DNA of 64,000 nt from CAKZLS01 sp963771545 (lineage in GTDB: Bacteria > Pseudomonadota > Alphaproteobacteria > Rhodospirillales > Defluviicoccaceae), in NCBI GenBank assembly GCA_963771545.1, contig CAVYTX010000003.1, positions 248,001 through 312,000 of the forward strand, read 5' to 3'. The position numbers and the translations under genes were made by a program. Numbering within the stretch: the first letter of the stretch is position 1; each line of letters opens with the position of its first letter. This document shows, in pieces, positions 42,083 through 51,633 of this stretch. The notes under the pieces were generated by a model. It saw only the letters and a list, made by a program, of their open reading frames with translations, searched no databases and was not told the DNA's origin.

Positions 42083-44038
42083 ATGCGCCTGATTGCCATC
42101 CTTGTCCTTACCGTCTGTTTTGTTGGCGCCGTGCCGGAGTCTCGGGCCGAGGCGATTTTTTCCGGTCACGCCATGGCGATGCACGGCGAGCCCAAATACC
42201 CGCCTGATTTCAAGCACTTCGACTACGTCAATCCCGACGCGCCCAAGGGCGGGACGCTGCGGCTGGGGGTGACCGGCACCTTCGACAGCTTCAACCCATA
42301 CGTCATCAAGGGCAACGCGTTCAGCAACATCGGGGTGGAAACGCTGACCGTCGGCAGCGACGACGAACCGTTCACCCGCTACGGCCTGATCGCCGAGAGC
42401 ATGGAATGGCCCGAGGACCGGTCATGGGTCTCGTTCACCCTGCGTCCGGAGGCGCGCTGGCACGACGGCGCGCCGATCACCGTCGAGGATGTGATCTTTT
42501 CGCTGGAAACGCTGAAAGCCAAGGGCCAACCGTTCTTCCGGTTCTATTACGGCACCATCGAGAGGGCCGAAAAGGTCGGCGAGCGCACCGTCAAGTTCGT
42601 ATTCAACGAGGCCGGAAACCGCGAATTGCCGCTGATCGCCGGCGAGATGCCGATCCTGCCCAAGCACTACTGGGAAAACCGCGACTTCGAGAGCGACACC
42701 GCCGAACCGCCGCTCGGCAGCGGCCCCTACAAGGTGGTCGGGTTCGAGCCGGGCCGGTACGTGTTGATCGAGCGGGTGGACGACTACTGGGGCAAGGATC
42801 TCGCGGTCAATGTGGGCCAGGACAACTTCGACCGCATGCGCTACGAGTATTTCCGCGACGACACGGTGCTGCGCCAGGCCCTCAAGGCCGGCGTGATCGA
42901 CTATCGCGAGGAGAACCAGGCCAAGGCGTGGGCGCTCGACTACGACGTTCCGGCGGTGCGCGACGGCTGGCTGAAAAAGGAAGCCATCGGGCATCACCGT
43001 CCCACCGGCATGCAGGCGTTCGTGTTCAACACCCGCCGGCCGGTGTTCGGCGATCCCAAGGTCCGCGAGGCCCTTGCCTACGCCTTCGATTTCGAGTGGT
43101 CCAACCGGACGCTGTTCTTCGACCAGTACACGCGCACCGAGAGCTATTTCAGCAACTCGGACCTGGCGTCGCGCGGCCTGCCCGAGGGCGACGAGCGGAA
43201 ACTCCTGGAGCGGTACCGCGGGAGGGTTCCGGAAGCGGTGTTCACCGAGGAGTACCGCGCGCCGTCCACCGACGGCGGCGGCTGGCCGCGCGCCAACCTG
43301 GAAAAGGCCTTCGAGCTGCTGGCCGAGGCCGGGTGGGAGGTCCGCGACATGAAGCTGGTCGACGCCGAGACCGGCGAGTCCATGCGCTTCGAAATCCTCC
43401 TGGTCAGTCCGGCCTTCGAGCGGGTCGTGCTGCCGTTCGCGCGCAATCTGAAGCGCCTGGGGATCGAGGCCAGCGTCCGGCTGGTGGACGAGTCGCAGTA
43501 CATCAACCGGGCGCGATCGTTCGATTTCGACATGATCGTGGGCGGCTGGGGCGAGTCCGAATCGCCGGGCAACGAACAACGCGGCTACTGGGGTTCCGCC
43601 GCCGCCGATACGCCGGGATCGCGAAATTACATCGGCGTCAAGGAGCCGGTGGTGGACGAACTGATCGAGTTGATTATCTCGGCTCCCGACCGCGAAAGCC
43701 TGGTGGCGCGAACCCGCGCCCTCGACCGGGTGCTGCTGTGGAGCTTCTACGTCATTCCCAACTGGCACCTCCGGGTCGACCGCATCCTCTATTGGGACAA
43801 ATTCTCAAGGCCGGAGGTGACGCCCCGGAGCGGAACGTCCACCAGCCTGTGGTGGTTCGATCCGGTGAAGGCGGAACGGCTGGAACAGCGCCGGATTACG
43901 TCAGATATCGACGAGCCCGGCGCCGCCGATACGCCGGGCGTCGGGACCGTCATTGCCTGGGTCGCGGGTCTAAGCATCGTCGGCTTCGTGGTGTTCCGCC
44001 GCGCCATGGGCCGGCGCGGGAGCCGGGGACACTCATGA
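42083..44038 (+). CDS. yejA: peptide ABC transporter substrate-binding protein YejA
   Basis: Periplasmic solute-binding protein, SBP family 5, about 651 residues. A signal peptide (MRLIAILVLTVCFVGAVPES) is followed by HGEPKYPPDFKHFDYVNPDAPKGG, of which FDYVNPDAPKGG is diagnostic for YejA-like proteins. The end holds a C-terminal transmembrane-like helix (VIAWVAGLSIVGFVVF), unusual for a free binding protein. ATG 42083 is chosen because it starts the signal peptide; ATG 42050 would add 11 residues. Stop overlaps yejB. Confidence 0.93.
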   Translation: MRLIAILVLTVCFVGAVPESRAEAIFSGHAMAMHGEPKYPPDFKHFDYVNPDAPKGGTLRLGVTGTFDSFNPYVIKGNAFSNIGVETLTVGSDDEPFTRYGLIAESMEWPEDRSWVSFTLRPEARWHDGAPITVEDVIFSLETLKAKGQPFFRFYYGTIERAEKVGERTVKFVFNEAGNRELPLIAGEMPILPKHYWENRDFESDTAEPPLGSGPYKVVGFEPGRYVLIERVDDYWGKDLAVNVGQDNFDRMRYEYFRDDTVLRQALKAGVIDYREENQAKAWALDYDVPAVRDGWLKKEAIGHHRPTGMQAFVFNTRRPVFGDPKVREALAYAFDFEWSNRTLFFDQYTRTESYFSNSDLASRGLPEGDERKLLERYRGRVPEAVFTEEYRAPSTDGGGWPRANLEKAFELLAEAGWEVRDMKLVDAETGESMRFEILLVSPAFERVVLPFARNLKRLGIEASVRLVDESQYINRARSFDFDMIVGGWGESESPGNEQRGYWGSAAADTPGSRNYIGVKEPVVDELIELIISAPDRESLVARTRALDRVLLWSFYVIPNWHLRVDRILYWDKFSRPEVTPRSGTSTSLWWFDPVKAERLEQRRITSDIDEPGAADTPGVGTVIAWVAGLSIVGFVVFRRAMGRRGSRGHS

Positions 44039-45138
44039 CCGCCTACATCATCCGCCGGCTTTTGCTGATCATTCCGACGCTGCTGGCGATCATGGTGATC
44101 AACTTCGTCGTCATTCAGACGGCGCCGGGCGGCCCCGTGGAGCAGGTCATCGCCCAGTTGACCGGCGAGGGCGCGAACATCACCGAGCGCGTCACCCGCT
44201 CGGGGAGCGGCGAAACCCTGACGCCGCGAACCGCCGCCGATACCGGCATCACCGGCAAGTATCGCGGCGCCCAGGGCCTGGATCCCGAGTTCATCAAGCA
44301 ACTGGAGCGGCAGTTCGGCTTCGACAAGCCCATGCACGAACGGTTCATCGGGATGATGGGCAACTACATCGTGTTCGATTTCGGCGAGAGTTTCTACAAG
44401 AACCGGACGGTGGTGGATCTGGTGCTGGACAAGATGCCGGTCTCCATTTCGCTGGGGCTGTGGACGACGCTGATCGTCTATCTGATCTCCATCCCGCTGG
44501 GGATCGCCAAGGCGACGCGCGACGGCGAACGGTTCGACGTGTGGACCAGCGTCGTGGTGGTGATCGGCAACGCCATACCGGCGTTCCTGTTCGCCGTTCT
44601 CCTGCTGGTGGTGTTCGCCGGCGGCAGCTATCTGGACTGGTTCCCGTTGCGCGGGCTCGTCTCCGACAACTGGGAAGAGCTGTCGTGGCCGGCGAAAATC
44701 CTCGATTACTTTTGGCACATCACCCTGCCGGTGATCGCCATGGTGATTGGCGGCTTCGCCACCCTGACCATGCTCACCAAGAACTCCTTTCTCGATCAGA
44801 TCGGCCAGCAGTACGTCATGACCGCGCGGTCCAAGGGCCTGACCGAGCGCCAAGTGCTGTACGGCCATGTCTTCCGCAACGCCATGCTGATCGTCATCGC
44901 CGGTTTTCCCGGCGCTTTCGTCAGCATCCTGTTCACCGGCACGGTGTTCATCGAAATCATCTTTTCGCTGGATGGTCTTGGATTGCTCGGATTTGAGGCC
45001 GCGTTCAACCGCGACTACCCACTGATGTTCGGCACGCTCTACTTCTTCTCGCTGGTGGGACTGGTGCTCAACCTGCTCGGCGATCTGATGTACACCGTGG
45101 TCGATCCGCGCATCGACTTCGAACGCCGGGAGATGTGA
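44035..45138 (+). CDS. yejB: peptide ABC transporter permease YejB
   Basis: Inner-membrane permease of 367 residues. It starts MTAYIIRRLLLIIPTLLAIM, the usual first helix, has a large periplasmic loop (residues about 35-120) and five further helices. The EAA loop facing the ATPase reads MTARSKGLTERQVLYGHVFRNAML. Its start overlaps yejA and its stop lies one base before the yejE GTG. Confidence 0.96.
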   Translation: MTAYIIRRLLLIIPTLLAIMVINFVVIQTAPGGPVEQVIAQLTGEGANITERVTRSGSGETLTPRTAADTGITGKYRGAQGLDPEFIKQLERQFGFDKPMHERFIGMMGNYIVFDFGESFYKNRTVVDLVLDKMPVSISLGLWTTLIVYLISIPLGIAKATRDGERFDVWTSVVVVIGNAIPAFLFAVLLLVVFAGGSYLDWFPLRGLVSDNWEELSWPAKILDYFWHITLPVIAMVIGGFATLTMLTKNSFLDQIGQQYVMTARSKGLTERQVLYGHVFRNAMLIVIAGFPGAFVSILFTGTVFIEIIFSLDGLGLLGFEAAFNRDYPLMFGTLYFFSLVGLVLNLLGDLMYTVVDPRIDFERREM

Positions 45139-45139
45139 G

Positions 45140-46303
45140 GTGACGAAGCAATCTCCCACGACCCGGCCCCGGGATCAATTCCTCGGTATGACGATCACCC
45201 CGCTCACCCGGCGCCGGCTCGACAACTTCAAGGCCAACCGCCGAGGCTTCTGGTCGCTGTGGGTGTTCCTGGCGCTGTTCGGGGTCAGTCTGTTCGCCGA
45301 GTTCGTCGCCAACGACAAGCCGTTTCTGGTGGTCTACGACGGCGGTTTTCATATGCCCATCTTCAACGCCTATCCCGAAACCGCTTTCGGCGGCGTCTTC
45401 GGGACCGAGGCCGATTACAGCGATCCGGCGGTGGAGGCCTTCATTGCCGAGAAGGGCTGGATGGTAAAGCCGCTGATCCCGTACAGCTACCGCTCGGTGG
45501 CCTGGAACCTGCCGGTGCCGGCGCCGTCGCCGCCCAACGCGGACCATTGGCTCGGCACCGACGATCAGGCCCGCGACGTGATGGCGCGGACCATCTACGG
45601 TTTCCGCATCTCGGTGCTGTTCGGCTTTACCCTGACCGTCATATCGGCGGTGGTGGGAGTGGCGGCCGGCGCCGTGCAGGGTTATTTCGGCGGCTGGGTG
45701 GATTTGTTGTTTCAGCGGTTCATGGAGGTGTGGTCGTCGGTGCCGACGCTCTATATCCTGATCATCCTGGCCAGCATCGTCGAACCCAATTTCTGGTGGC
45801 TGCTCGGCATTCTGCTGCTGTTCACGTGGATGGGATTCGTCGGGGTGGTGCGGGCGGAGTTCCTGCGGGCGCGCAATTTCGACTATGTGCGGGCGGCGCG
45901 CGCCCTGGGCGCGCCGGATCTTGTCATTATGTTCCGCCATGTCTTGCCCAACGCCATGGTGGCGACCATGACCTTCGTTCCGTTCATCCTCGCCGGGTCG
46001 GTGACGGCGTTGACCGGCCTCGACTTCCTCGGCATCGGACTGCCGCCGGGCTCGGCCTCGCTGGGCGAGCTTCTGGCCCAGGGCAAGGCCAACCTGCAGG
46101 CACCGTGGCTGGCGCTCACCGGCTTCTTTGTCATCGGCCTGATGCTTTCGCTGCTGATCTTCATCGGCGAGGCGGTGCGCGACGCCTTCGATCCGCGCAA
46201 GACCTTCGCCGAAACCCCGGCCCGGACCGACGAGCTCGCGGTCGGCCACGTGCTGCCCGCGGCCACCGGCGCCGCGACCGGCGGATCCGGGAGGCGCGAA
46301 TGA
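45140..46303 (+). CDS. yejE: peptide ABC transporter permease YejE
   Basis: Second permease subunit, 387 residues, GTG start. N-terminal LTRRRLDNFKANRRGFWSLW precedes the first helix; a long periplasmic segment holds PSPPNADHWLGTDDQARDV, of which HWLGTDDQARDV is a standard DppC/YejE-type motif. The EAA loop reads YVRAARALGAPDLVIMFRHVLPN. It overlaps yejF by four bases. Confidence 0.96.
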   Translation: MTKQSPTTRPRDQFLGMTITPLTRRRLDNFKANRRGFWSLWVFLALFGVSLFAEFVANDKPFLVVYDGGFHMPIFNAYPETAFGGVFGTEADYSDPAVEAFIAEKGWMVKPLIPYSYRSVAWNLPVPAPSPPNADHWLGTDDQARDVMARTIYGFRISVLFGFTLTVISAVVGVAAGAVQGYFGGWVDLLFQRFMEVWSSVPTLYILIILASIVEPNFWWLLGILLLFTWMGFVGVVRAEFLRARNFDYVRAARALGAPDLVIMFRHVLPNAMVATMTFVPFILAGSVTALTGLDFLGIGLPPGSASLGELLAQGKANLQAPWLALTGFFVIGLMLSLLIFIGEAVRDAFDPRKTFAETPARTDELAVGHVLPAATGAATGGSGRRE

Positions 46304-47931
46304 AAGCCCCGACGCTGCTCGACGTCCACAATCTGTCGGTGTCGTTCGGGCGCGGCGGCCGCGAGGTCAAGGCCGTCCGCGGCGTGTCGTTCCATATCGA
46401 TCGCGGCGAGACCGTGGCGCTGGTGGGCGAGAGCGGGTCCGGCAAGTCGGTGACCGCGCTCAGCGTCATGCGGCTGCTGCCGTATCCGCTGGCCTGGCAT
46501 CCCGGCGGCTCCATCGCGTTCGCCGGCGAGAACGTGCTGAGCGCGTCGACGGCGCGCATCCGCGAACTGCGCGGCAACCGCATGACCATGATCTTCCAGG
46601 AGCCGCTGACCTCGCTCAATCCGCTGCACAGCGTCGAAAAGCAGATCTCCGAGGTGCTGTTGCTGCACAAGGGCATGGACCGCCGCCAGGCTCGCAACCG
46701 GGTGGTGGAACTGCTGCATCTGGTGGGGTTGCCGGAGGCGGAGGCGCGCCTAGACGCGCTGCCCCACGAGTTTTCCGGCGGTCAGCAGCAACGGGTGATG
46801 ATCGCCATGGCGCTGGCCAACGAACCCGACCTGTTGATCGCCGACGAGCCCACCACGGCGCTCGACGTCACCATCCAGGCGCAGATCCTTAAATTGCTCC
46901 GCGACCTGCAGGCCGAGCTGCACATGGCGCTTTTGCTCATCACCCACGACCTCGGCATCGTCCGCGGCATGGCCGAGCGGGTGTGCGTGATGACCGGCGG
47001 CGAGATCGTCGAGCAGGGCCGCCTGGCCGACGTGTTCCGGAACCCCGCCCATCCCTATACCCGGCGTCTGCTCGACGCCGAACCCAAGGGGCGGCCCGAT
47101 CCGGCTCCCGCCGGCGCCGCGCCCATCATCGAGGCCCGCGATACCAAGGTCTGGTTTCCCATAAAGAAGGGCGTCCTCAGGCGGACCGTCGATCACGTCA
47201 AGGCGGTGGACGGGATCACCTTGACCGTCCGTCAGGGCCATACCCTCGGCGTCGTCGGCGAAAGCGGATCGGGTAAGACCACGCTCGGCCGGGCGCTGAT
47301 CCGTCTGCAGCGGAGCGAGGGCGACATCACATTCGACGGCCGCGATCTTCAGGGGTTGTCCGCCAAGGCGCTGCGGCCGTTGCGCCAGCACATGCAGATC
47401 GTGTTCCAGGACCCTTACGGCAGCCTCAGCCCGCGCATGTCGGTGGGCGCGATCATCGGCGAGGGTTTGCAGATCCACAATCTCGGGGGCACGGCCACCG
47501 AGCGAAGACTGCTCATCAGCCAGGCGCTGCAAGAGGTGGGCCTGGACCCCGCCGTCCAGGACCGCTATCCGCACGAGTTCTCCGGTGGACAAAGACAACG
47601 GATTGCCATCGCCCGGGCGCTGGTGCTGACCCCCGATTTCATCGTCCTCGACGAACCCACCAGCGCGCTCGACATGTCGGTGCAGGCGCAGATCGTGGAG
47701 CTGTTGCGATCCTTGCAGAAGGCCCACAACCTCGCCTATCTGTTCATCAGCCACGATCTCAAGGTGGTGCGCGCGCTCGCCCACGACGTGCTGGTCATGC
47801 GCCACGGCCGGGTGGTGGAGCAGGGACCGGCCGAGCAGATCTTCACCAACCCCCGCGACCCTTACACCCGCGCGCTGATGGCGGCGGCCTTCGAGCTCAA
47901 GGCCGACGACGCGGGCGTGGTGAGCACCTGA
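46300..47931 (+). CDS. yejF: peptide ABC transporter ATP-binding protein YejF
   Basis: A 543-residue protein with two fused ABC ATPase domains. First: Walker A GESGSGKS, signature FSGGQQQR, Walker B LLIADEPT. Second: Walker A GESGSGKT, signature FSGGQRQR, Walker B FIVLDEPT. Both domains look active. Between them lies the oligopeptide-type C-terminal motif (NPAHPYTRRLL), repeated at the end as NPRDPYTRALM. YejABEF imports short peptides and, in enterobacteria, microcin C. Completes a four-gene coupled operon with ghrA three bases downstream. Confidence 0.97.
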   Translation: MKAPTLLDVHNLSVSFGRGGREVKAVRGVSFHIDRGETVALVGESGSGKSVTALSVMRLLPYPLAWHPGGSIAFAGENVLSASTARIRELRGNRMTMIFQEPLTSLNPLHSVEKQISEVLLLHKGMDRRQARNRVVELLHLVGLPEAEARLDALPHEFSGGQQQRVMIAMALANEPDLLIADEPTTALDVTIQAQILKLLRDLQAELHMALLLITHDLGIVRGMAERVCVMTGGEIVEQGRLADVFRNPAHPYTRRLLDAEPKGRPDPAPAGAAPIIEARDTKVWFPIKKGVLRRTVDHVKAVDGITLTVRQGHTLGVVGESGSGKTTLGRALIRLQRSEGDITFDGRDLQGLSAKALRPLRQHMQIVFQDPYGSLSPRMSVGAIIGEGLQIHNLGGTATERRLLISQALQEVGLDPAVQDRYPHEFSGGQRQRIAIARALVLTPDFIVLDEPTSALDMSVQAQIVELLRSLQKAHNLAYLFISHDLKVVRALAHDVLVMRHGRVVEQGPAEQIFTNPRDPYTRALMAAAFELKADDAGVVST

Positions 47932-47934
47932 TCC

Positions 47935-48870
47935 ATGACCCTGTTGTTCACCAGCAAGTACGACAATTCGGCGGCGTGGCGCGCGGCGATCCGGTCCCAC
48001 CTGCCGGACGAGGATTTCCGCGGCTGGCCGGACGAGACCGGCGATCCCGGGGACATCGAGTTCGTGCTGGCGTGGGGGCCGAAGCGGGGGGAGCTCGCGC
48101 GGTTTCCCAATCTAAAGGCGATCTTCTCGCTCGGCGCCGGCGTGGAGCACCTGTTCCGCGACCCGGACCTGCCGGAGGGCGTGCCGGTGGTACGCCTGGT
48201 GGACCCGGGACTCACCGGCCGCATGACCGAGTACGTGATCCACTGGGTCCTGCACTATCACCGCGGCTTTCATGCCTACGCGGAATCGCAGAGGCGTGGC
48301 GAATGGAGACAGCGACCGGCGCCCCCGCCGCCGGAGAAGCGCAGGGTCGGGATTTTGGGCCTGGGCGCGCTGGGTGGTGACGCGGCCCGGGCCCTGGCGG
48401 GGCTCGGTTTCGATGTCGCGGGGTGGAGCCGCAACCCGAGGGAGATCCCGGGCGTCCGATGCTTCGCCGGCGCAGACGCCTTGGTGCCGTTCCTGAGCGG
48501 AGTGGACATCGCCGTCTGCCTGCTGCCGCTGACCGACGAGACACGCGGCATCATCGACCGGCGAGCGCTGGCCGCGCTCCCCGAGGGCGCGTGTCTCATC
48601 AACGCCGGTCGCGGCCCGCAGGTGGTGGAACAGGATCTCTTGAACGCCCTCGACTCCGGTCACCTGGAAGCGGCCACCCTCGACGTATTCGAGACCGAGC
48701 CGCTCCGCGACGGCCATCCCTTCTGGACCCACCCCAAGGTGGCGGTCACCCCGCACATCGCCAGCCAGACAAGCCCCGACACGGCAGCCCCCGAGATCGC
48801 CGCCAACATCCGCCGCATCCGCGCCGGCCGGGCGCCATACCCCATTGCGGACCGGGCTAGGGGGTATTGA
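47935..48870 (+). CDS. ghrA: glyoxylate/hydroxypyruvate reductase A
   Basis: NAD(P)H-dependent 2-hydroxyacid dehydrogenase of 311 residues. The Rossmann motif is VGILGLGALGGDAARALAG, the catalytic Arg is in LINAGRGPQVVEQDLL, Glu in DVFETEPL and His in VTPHIASQTSP. It resembles E. coli GhrA more than GhrB or SerA. It reduces glyoxylate and hydroxypyruvate. The tight link to yejF suggests co-transcription, but a functional tie is not evident. Confidence 0.92.
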   Translation: MTLLFTSKYDNSAAWRAAIRSHLPDEDFRGWPDETGDPGDIEFVLAWGPKRGELARFPNLKAIFSLGAGVEHLFRDPDLPEGVPVVRLVDPGLTGRMTEYVIHWVLHYHRGFHAYAESQRRGEWRQRPAPPPPEKRRVGILGLGALGGDAARALAGLGFDVAGWSRNPREIPGVRCFAGADALVPFLSGVDIAVCLLPLTDETRGIIDRRALAALPEGACLINAGRGPQVVEQDLLNALDSGHLEAATLDVFETEPLRDGHPFWTHPKVAVTPHIASQTSPDTAAPEIAANIRRIRAGRAPYPIADRARGY

Positions 48871-49046
48871 AGGTGCCGAGTGCGGTAGCTGCCAGTGGTT
48901 TTGGCACCGAGCAAGCAAGCGGCATCCGGCCGGCAACCGCTTGCAGCCAATTCCGATAGCAAATCGCTATGGGAACGGGGTGTTTGACACAATCGCCGAT
49001 TTAACATTACTACCAGTTATGTTAATTATTTTGGGAGGTAGGTTGG

Positions 49047-49126
49047 AATAGCCGTCAGGCGTATTCCGACGGATGAAAATCCCGAAACACATTCGGCAGA
49101 TTACGCTAAAGCTATTCTGCCCTACG
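49047..49126 (+). repeat. composite intergenic repeat, left copy
   Basis: Two blocks: AATAGCCG-xx-AGGCGTATTCCGACGGATG, then GGCxGATTACGCT...GCCCTACG. The same two blocks occur in inverted orientation at 51033-51118. The blocks resemble widespread bacterial intergenic elements around GGCGGATTACGC. Together the copies bound a roughly 2-kb segment with two small genes and an IS. Confidence 0.7.
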
Positions 49127-49148
49127 CGAGCTGCACTAGGCAACCGAT

Positions 49149-49568
49149 ATGGCGAGACTTTTGAAGATGCTGGGATGGCTGTTAATCGTATTAGCAGCGG
49201 GCGTGATCGTCTGTGCGGGATTTTCACTTCTATTTTCACCTCTCGTGACTTTTGACCCACTAGTTAACGCTCTGCCGGCTGGCGTCCTAGTCGCGCTGGG
49301 CGCACAACTACTTACCCAAAGCAAGAACATCGGTGAAGTAAATGAAAAGCGCTCGCTGTTCTACCTTGACTCATGCGTCAAAGCTTACGAAGAAGCCCGC
49401 AATCTCTTGAGTGATGGAAACAACGATCGCGCCACATGGATCGCTGCGGGCCGAGCACTTATGCATGCTAAGGAGCTTGCGACGAGCGTTACCGAAGACG
49501 CGCATCTTCGCGTCCTCGAACTACATAGGCTCAAGTATCGGAGTTTCTTTCGTGAAGTCATTAGCTGA
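49149..49568 (+). CDS. small membrane protein of unknown function
   Basis: A 139-residue protein with two hydrophobic helices (LLKMLGWLLIVLAAGVIVCAGFS and VNALPAGVLVALGAQLLT, partly quoted) followed by a soluble helical region rich in Glu, Arg and Lys. There is no recognised family. It lies in an AT-richer islet bounded by inverted repeats and overlaps the next gene by 17 bases, suggesting a two-gene operon. Confidence 0.6.
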   Translation: MARLLKMLGWLLIVLAAGVIVCAGFSLLFSPLVTFDPLVNALPAGVLVALGAQLLTQSKNIGEVNEKRSLFYLDSCVKAYEEARNLLSDGNNDRATWIAAGRALMHAKELATSVTEDAHLRVLELHRLKYRSFFREVIS

Positions 49569-49875
49569 CAAGACAGCCGCATTCTTCTTCGGCGCTGAAG
49601 ACCATTCCATCCCTACGGACCAAGCGGCTGAGTCATCGACCGCGGGAGAGCAACGAGATGGACGCTGGGTTTCTTCGACTGTCAACGAGCTTTCGGAAAA
49701 GTCGCTTCGCGCCGTCTGGGAGGCTGCGCAGTGGCCTTTGGATTACACAGATCCGCTCGACAGCGGATTCTCCGAAGTCGAGCAGGCGAAACTCATCCTC
49801 TTGTACCCTGGGCTGCATGAGTTTCTTGAACATAAGCAGCGTTGGAAATCCGCCTCGGGCAAACTTTTTCCGATA
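49552..49875 (+). pseudogene. unknown gene cut near its 3' end by an IS insertion
   Basis: A frame starting with GTG after GGAG (eight-base spacing) gives KSLADKTAAFFFGAEDHS and so on, a protein of about 108 residues up to the insertion. Removing the IS and one copy of the target duplication joins SGKLFPI to NDGNAR-stop at 50923-50943. With the IS present the frame reads on into the element and ends at 49983. Only the last six codons are displaced, so the product may still work. Family not recognised. Confidence 0.6.
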
Positions 49876-50912
49876 CAGGGTATCCACTTCGCTCTCGTAA
49901 TGACAATATGTGGGGATGGCCGAGCAAGCAGCCCATCCCGTTGGCGGCATCGACTATCCACGCACGCTTCAGCAATTCGATGAGTGGTTTTCTTCCGAGA
50001 CCGCCTGTGCGGATTATCTTCGGCGTGTTCGTTGGCCGGAAGGTTTCCGCTGTCCGGCCTGCGGGGCGACGGTGGCATGGACGACGGCCCGGGGCCAGCT
50101 TCGATGCGGTGGATGCGATCGCCAAACATCGCCGACGGCGGGGACGGTTTTCGAGGGAACGCGGAAGCCGTTGCGGCTCTGGTTCCAGGCGATGTGGTAC
50201 GTGACGAATCAGAAGCATGGGGTCAGTGCCCTGGGGGTGCAGAGGATCCTTGGCCTTGGCAGCTACCAGACGGCTTGGGCGTGGCTTCATAAGCTTCGCC
50301 GCGCCATGGTTCGCCCGGGCAGAGACCTTCTGGAGGGCGATGTTGAGGTTGACGAAACCTACGTTGGCGGCCATGAGACTGGCGTTATCGGTCGCAAAAC
50401 AAAGAAAAAATCGATTGTCGCGATGGCCGCTGAAATCCGCGGGCGGGGCACCGGTCGTATCCGCATGGCGTGTGTCCGAGACGTATCTGCCGAGAGCCTC
50501 GTTCCGTTCGTCCAAACGTCCGTATGCCCAGGTGCGACGGTTCGAACCGACGGCTGGCGAGCCTACAACGGTCTCACGGACGTCGGCTTCGAACACCTGC
50601 CGAAGAACATTTCCGCCAGCGGCGACCCAGCCCATATCGTCATGCCTCGTGTTCACCGCGTTGCCGCTCTCTTCGATCGGTGGTGGCTGGGAATTCACCA
50701 TGGGGCCATCCGTTCCTCCCAGCTCGACTACTACCTCGACGAATTTACATTCCGTTTCAACCGTCGCCGATCGAAAGCTCGCGGCCTCTTGTTCTACCGT
50801 CTTCTCCAGCAAGCCGCGCAACTGCAACCCGTGCCATACAAGACGCTCGTGGGCGGAAAGCTCAACGGTCACACCCAAATCTAGACCTTACGAGAGCGAA
50901 GTGGATACCCTA
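49876..50912 (+). mobile_element. IS1595-type insertion sequence
   Basis: About 1037 bases with near-perfect terminal inverted repeats: left inner part GGGTATCCACTTCGCTCTCG, right end its reverse complement (50891-50910). TTTTCCGATA directly flanks both sides (49866-49875 and 50913-50922), a target duplication of 8-10 bases. It encodes one transposase. Intact ends and matching duplications show a recent insertion. Confidence 0.9.
49916..50884 (+). CDS. IS1595 family transposase
   Basis: A transposase of about 322 residues. The N-terminus has a zinc ribbon, CPACGATVAW then CGGCDR, and the catalytic domain has the first acidic residue in VEVDETYVGGHE, the second in RTDGWRAYNGL and a later His/Asn region (VHRVAALFDRWWLG). 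The DETYVGG motif is typical of IS1595 (ISXO2-like). ATG 49916 is used; a GTG six bases earlier is possible. Confidence 0.93.
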   Translation: MAEQAAHPVGGIDYPRTLQQFDEWFSSETACADYLRRVRWPEGFRCPACGATVAWTTARGQLRCGGCDRQTSPTAGTVFEGTRKPLRLWFQAMWYVTNQKHGVSALGVQRILGLGSYQTAWAWLHKLRRAMVRPGRDLLEGDVEVDETYVGGHETGVIGRKTKKKSIVAMAAEIRGRGTGRIRMACVRDVSAESLVPFVQTSVCPGATVRTDGWRAYNGLTDVGFEHLPKNISASGDPAHIVMPRVHRVAALFDRWWLGIHHGAIRSSQLDYYLDEFTFRFNRRRSKARGLLFYRLLQQAAQLQPVPYKTLVGGKLNGHTQI

Positions 50913-51032
50913 TTTTCCGATAAACGACGGCAATGCCCGCTAACAAGTCATTGGTGCGGACGTTATCTTGCGACCTGTCGGAGCCGATCGCGGCACGACT
51001 GCTACTGGCTACTTCTCCGTTCTGGGTCAGTT

Positions 51033-51118
51033 CGTAGGGCGGATTCAAAGCGAAGCGTAATCCGCCGGATGGGCAAGAAGCAAAACTCACATCCGTCGGA
51101 ATACGCCTTGCGGCTATT
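51033..51118 (-). repeat. composite intergenic repeat, right copy (inverted)
   Basis: Reverse complement shows the same two blocks as 49047-49126, with a slightly longer spacer. Within it, GGCGGATT and AATCCGCC form a small hairpin. The rest of the 300-base gap 50885-51184 holds only the IS right end and the restored tail of the disrupted gene. Confidence 0.7.
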
Positions 51119-51184
51119 GCAAGATTGGCATTGCCGAGGTTACGGATCGCGGGTACCGGCCTCAAAACAAGCTTGGTTTGCTCC

Positions 51185-51475
51185 CTACCGGGCGAAAATC
51201 GCCACAAGAACGACGACGTTGAGGACGATACAGGCGATCACCGCCCAGAAGATGCGCCGGAAGGCGATTGCGACGGTGTCGCGCAGATCGGCCATCAGCA
51301 ACCGGAGCTCGCGCATGTCCGGCTGGATGCCGCTGGTGACGTTTGACTGGACGGACGCGGCGGCCCTGTCCATGGTGCCGGCGGCGCGGCTGAACCGGTC
51401 CGCCGCGTCGCCGGCGTTGTCCGCGCCGTCTCGCCGGGGATTGTTCGAAGGGGGTGTTGTGTTGTCTTGAGTCAT
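51185..51475 (-). CDS. small membrane protein of unknown function
   Basis: A 96-residue protein beginning MTQDNTTPPSNNPRRDG, with a polar, disordered N-terminus, a helical region (RELRLLMADLRDTVAIAFRR) and one C-terminal transmembrane helix (FWAVIACIVLNVVVLVAIF). It resembles small tail-anchored proteins. No function can be assigned. It is divergent from the SDR-DoxX gene. Confidence 0.6.
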   Translation of the reverse strand: MTQDNTTPPSNNPRRDGADNAGDAADRFSRAAGTMDRAAASVQSNVTSGIQPDMRELRLLMADLRDTVAIAFRRIFWAVIACIVLNVVVLVAIFAR

Positions 51476-51633
51476 GCTGAAGCCAGTACTTCGAGGTTTG
51501 GTTCCGGTCAAGGCCCGGTCACGGGACACTCTGATCTCGGCTTCGGTATCGCGAAGCCGCCGCTCTCTTAACGATAGATAAGGGGTGCGTCGGTAGGATC
51601 AAAGCATCACACTCCTGTTTGAGTTGAGGCTCG

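Noticed and set aside
42422..45159. Large minus-strand frames opposite yejA and yejB
   Set aside because: Composition and position are those of high-GC antisense shadows.
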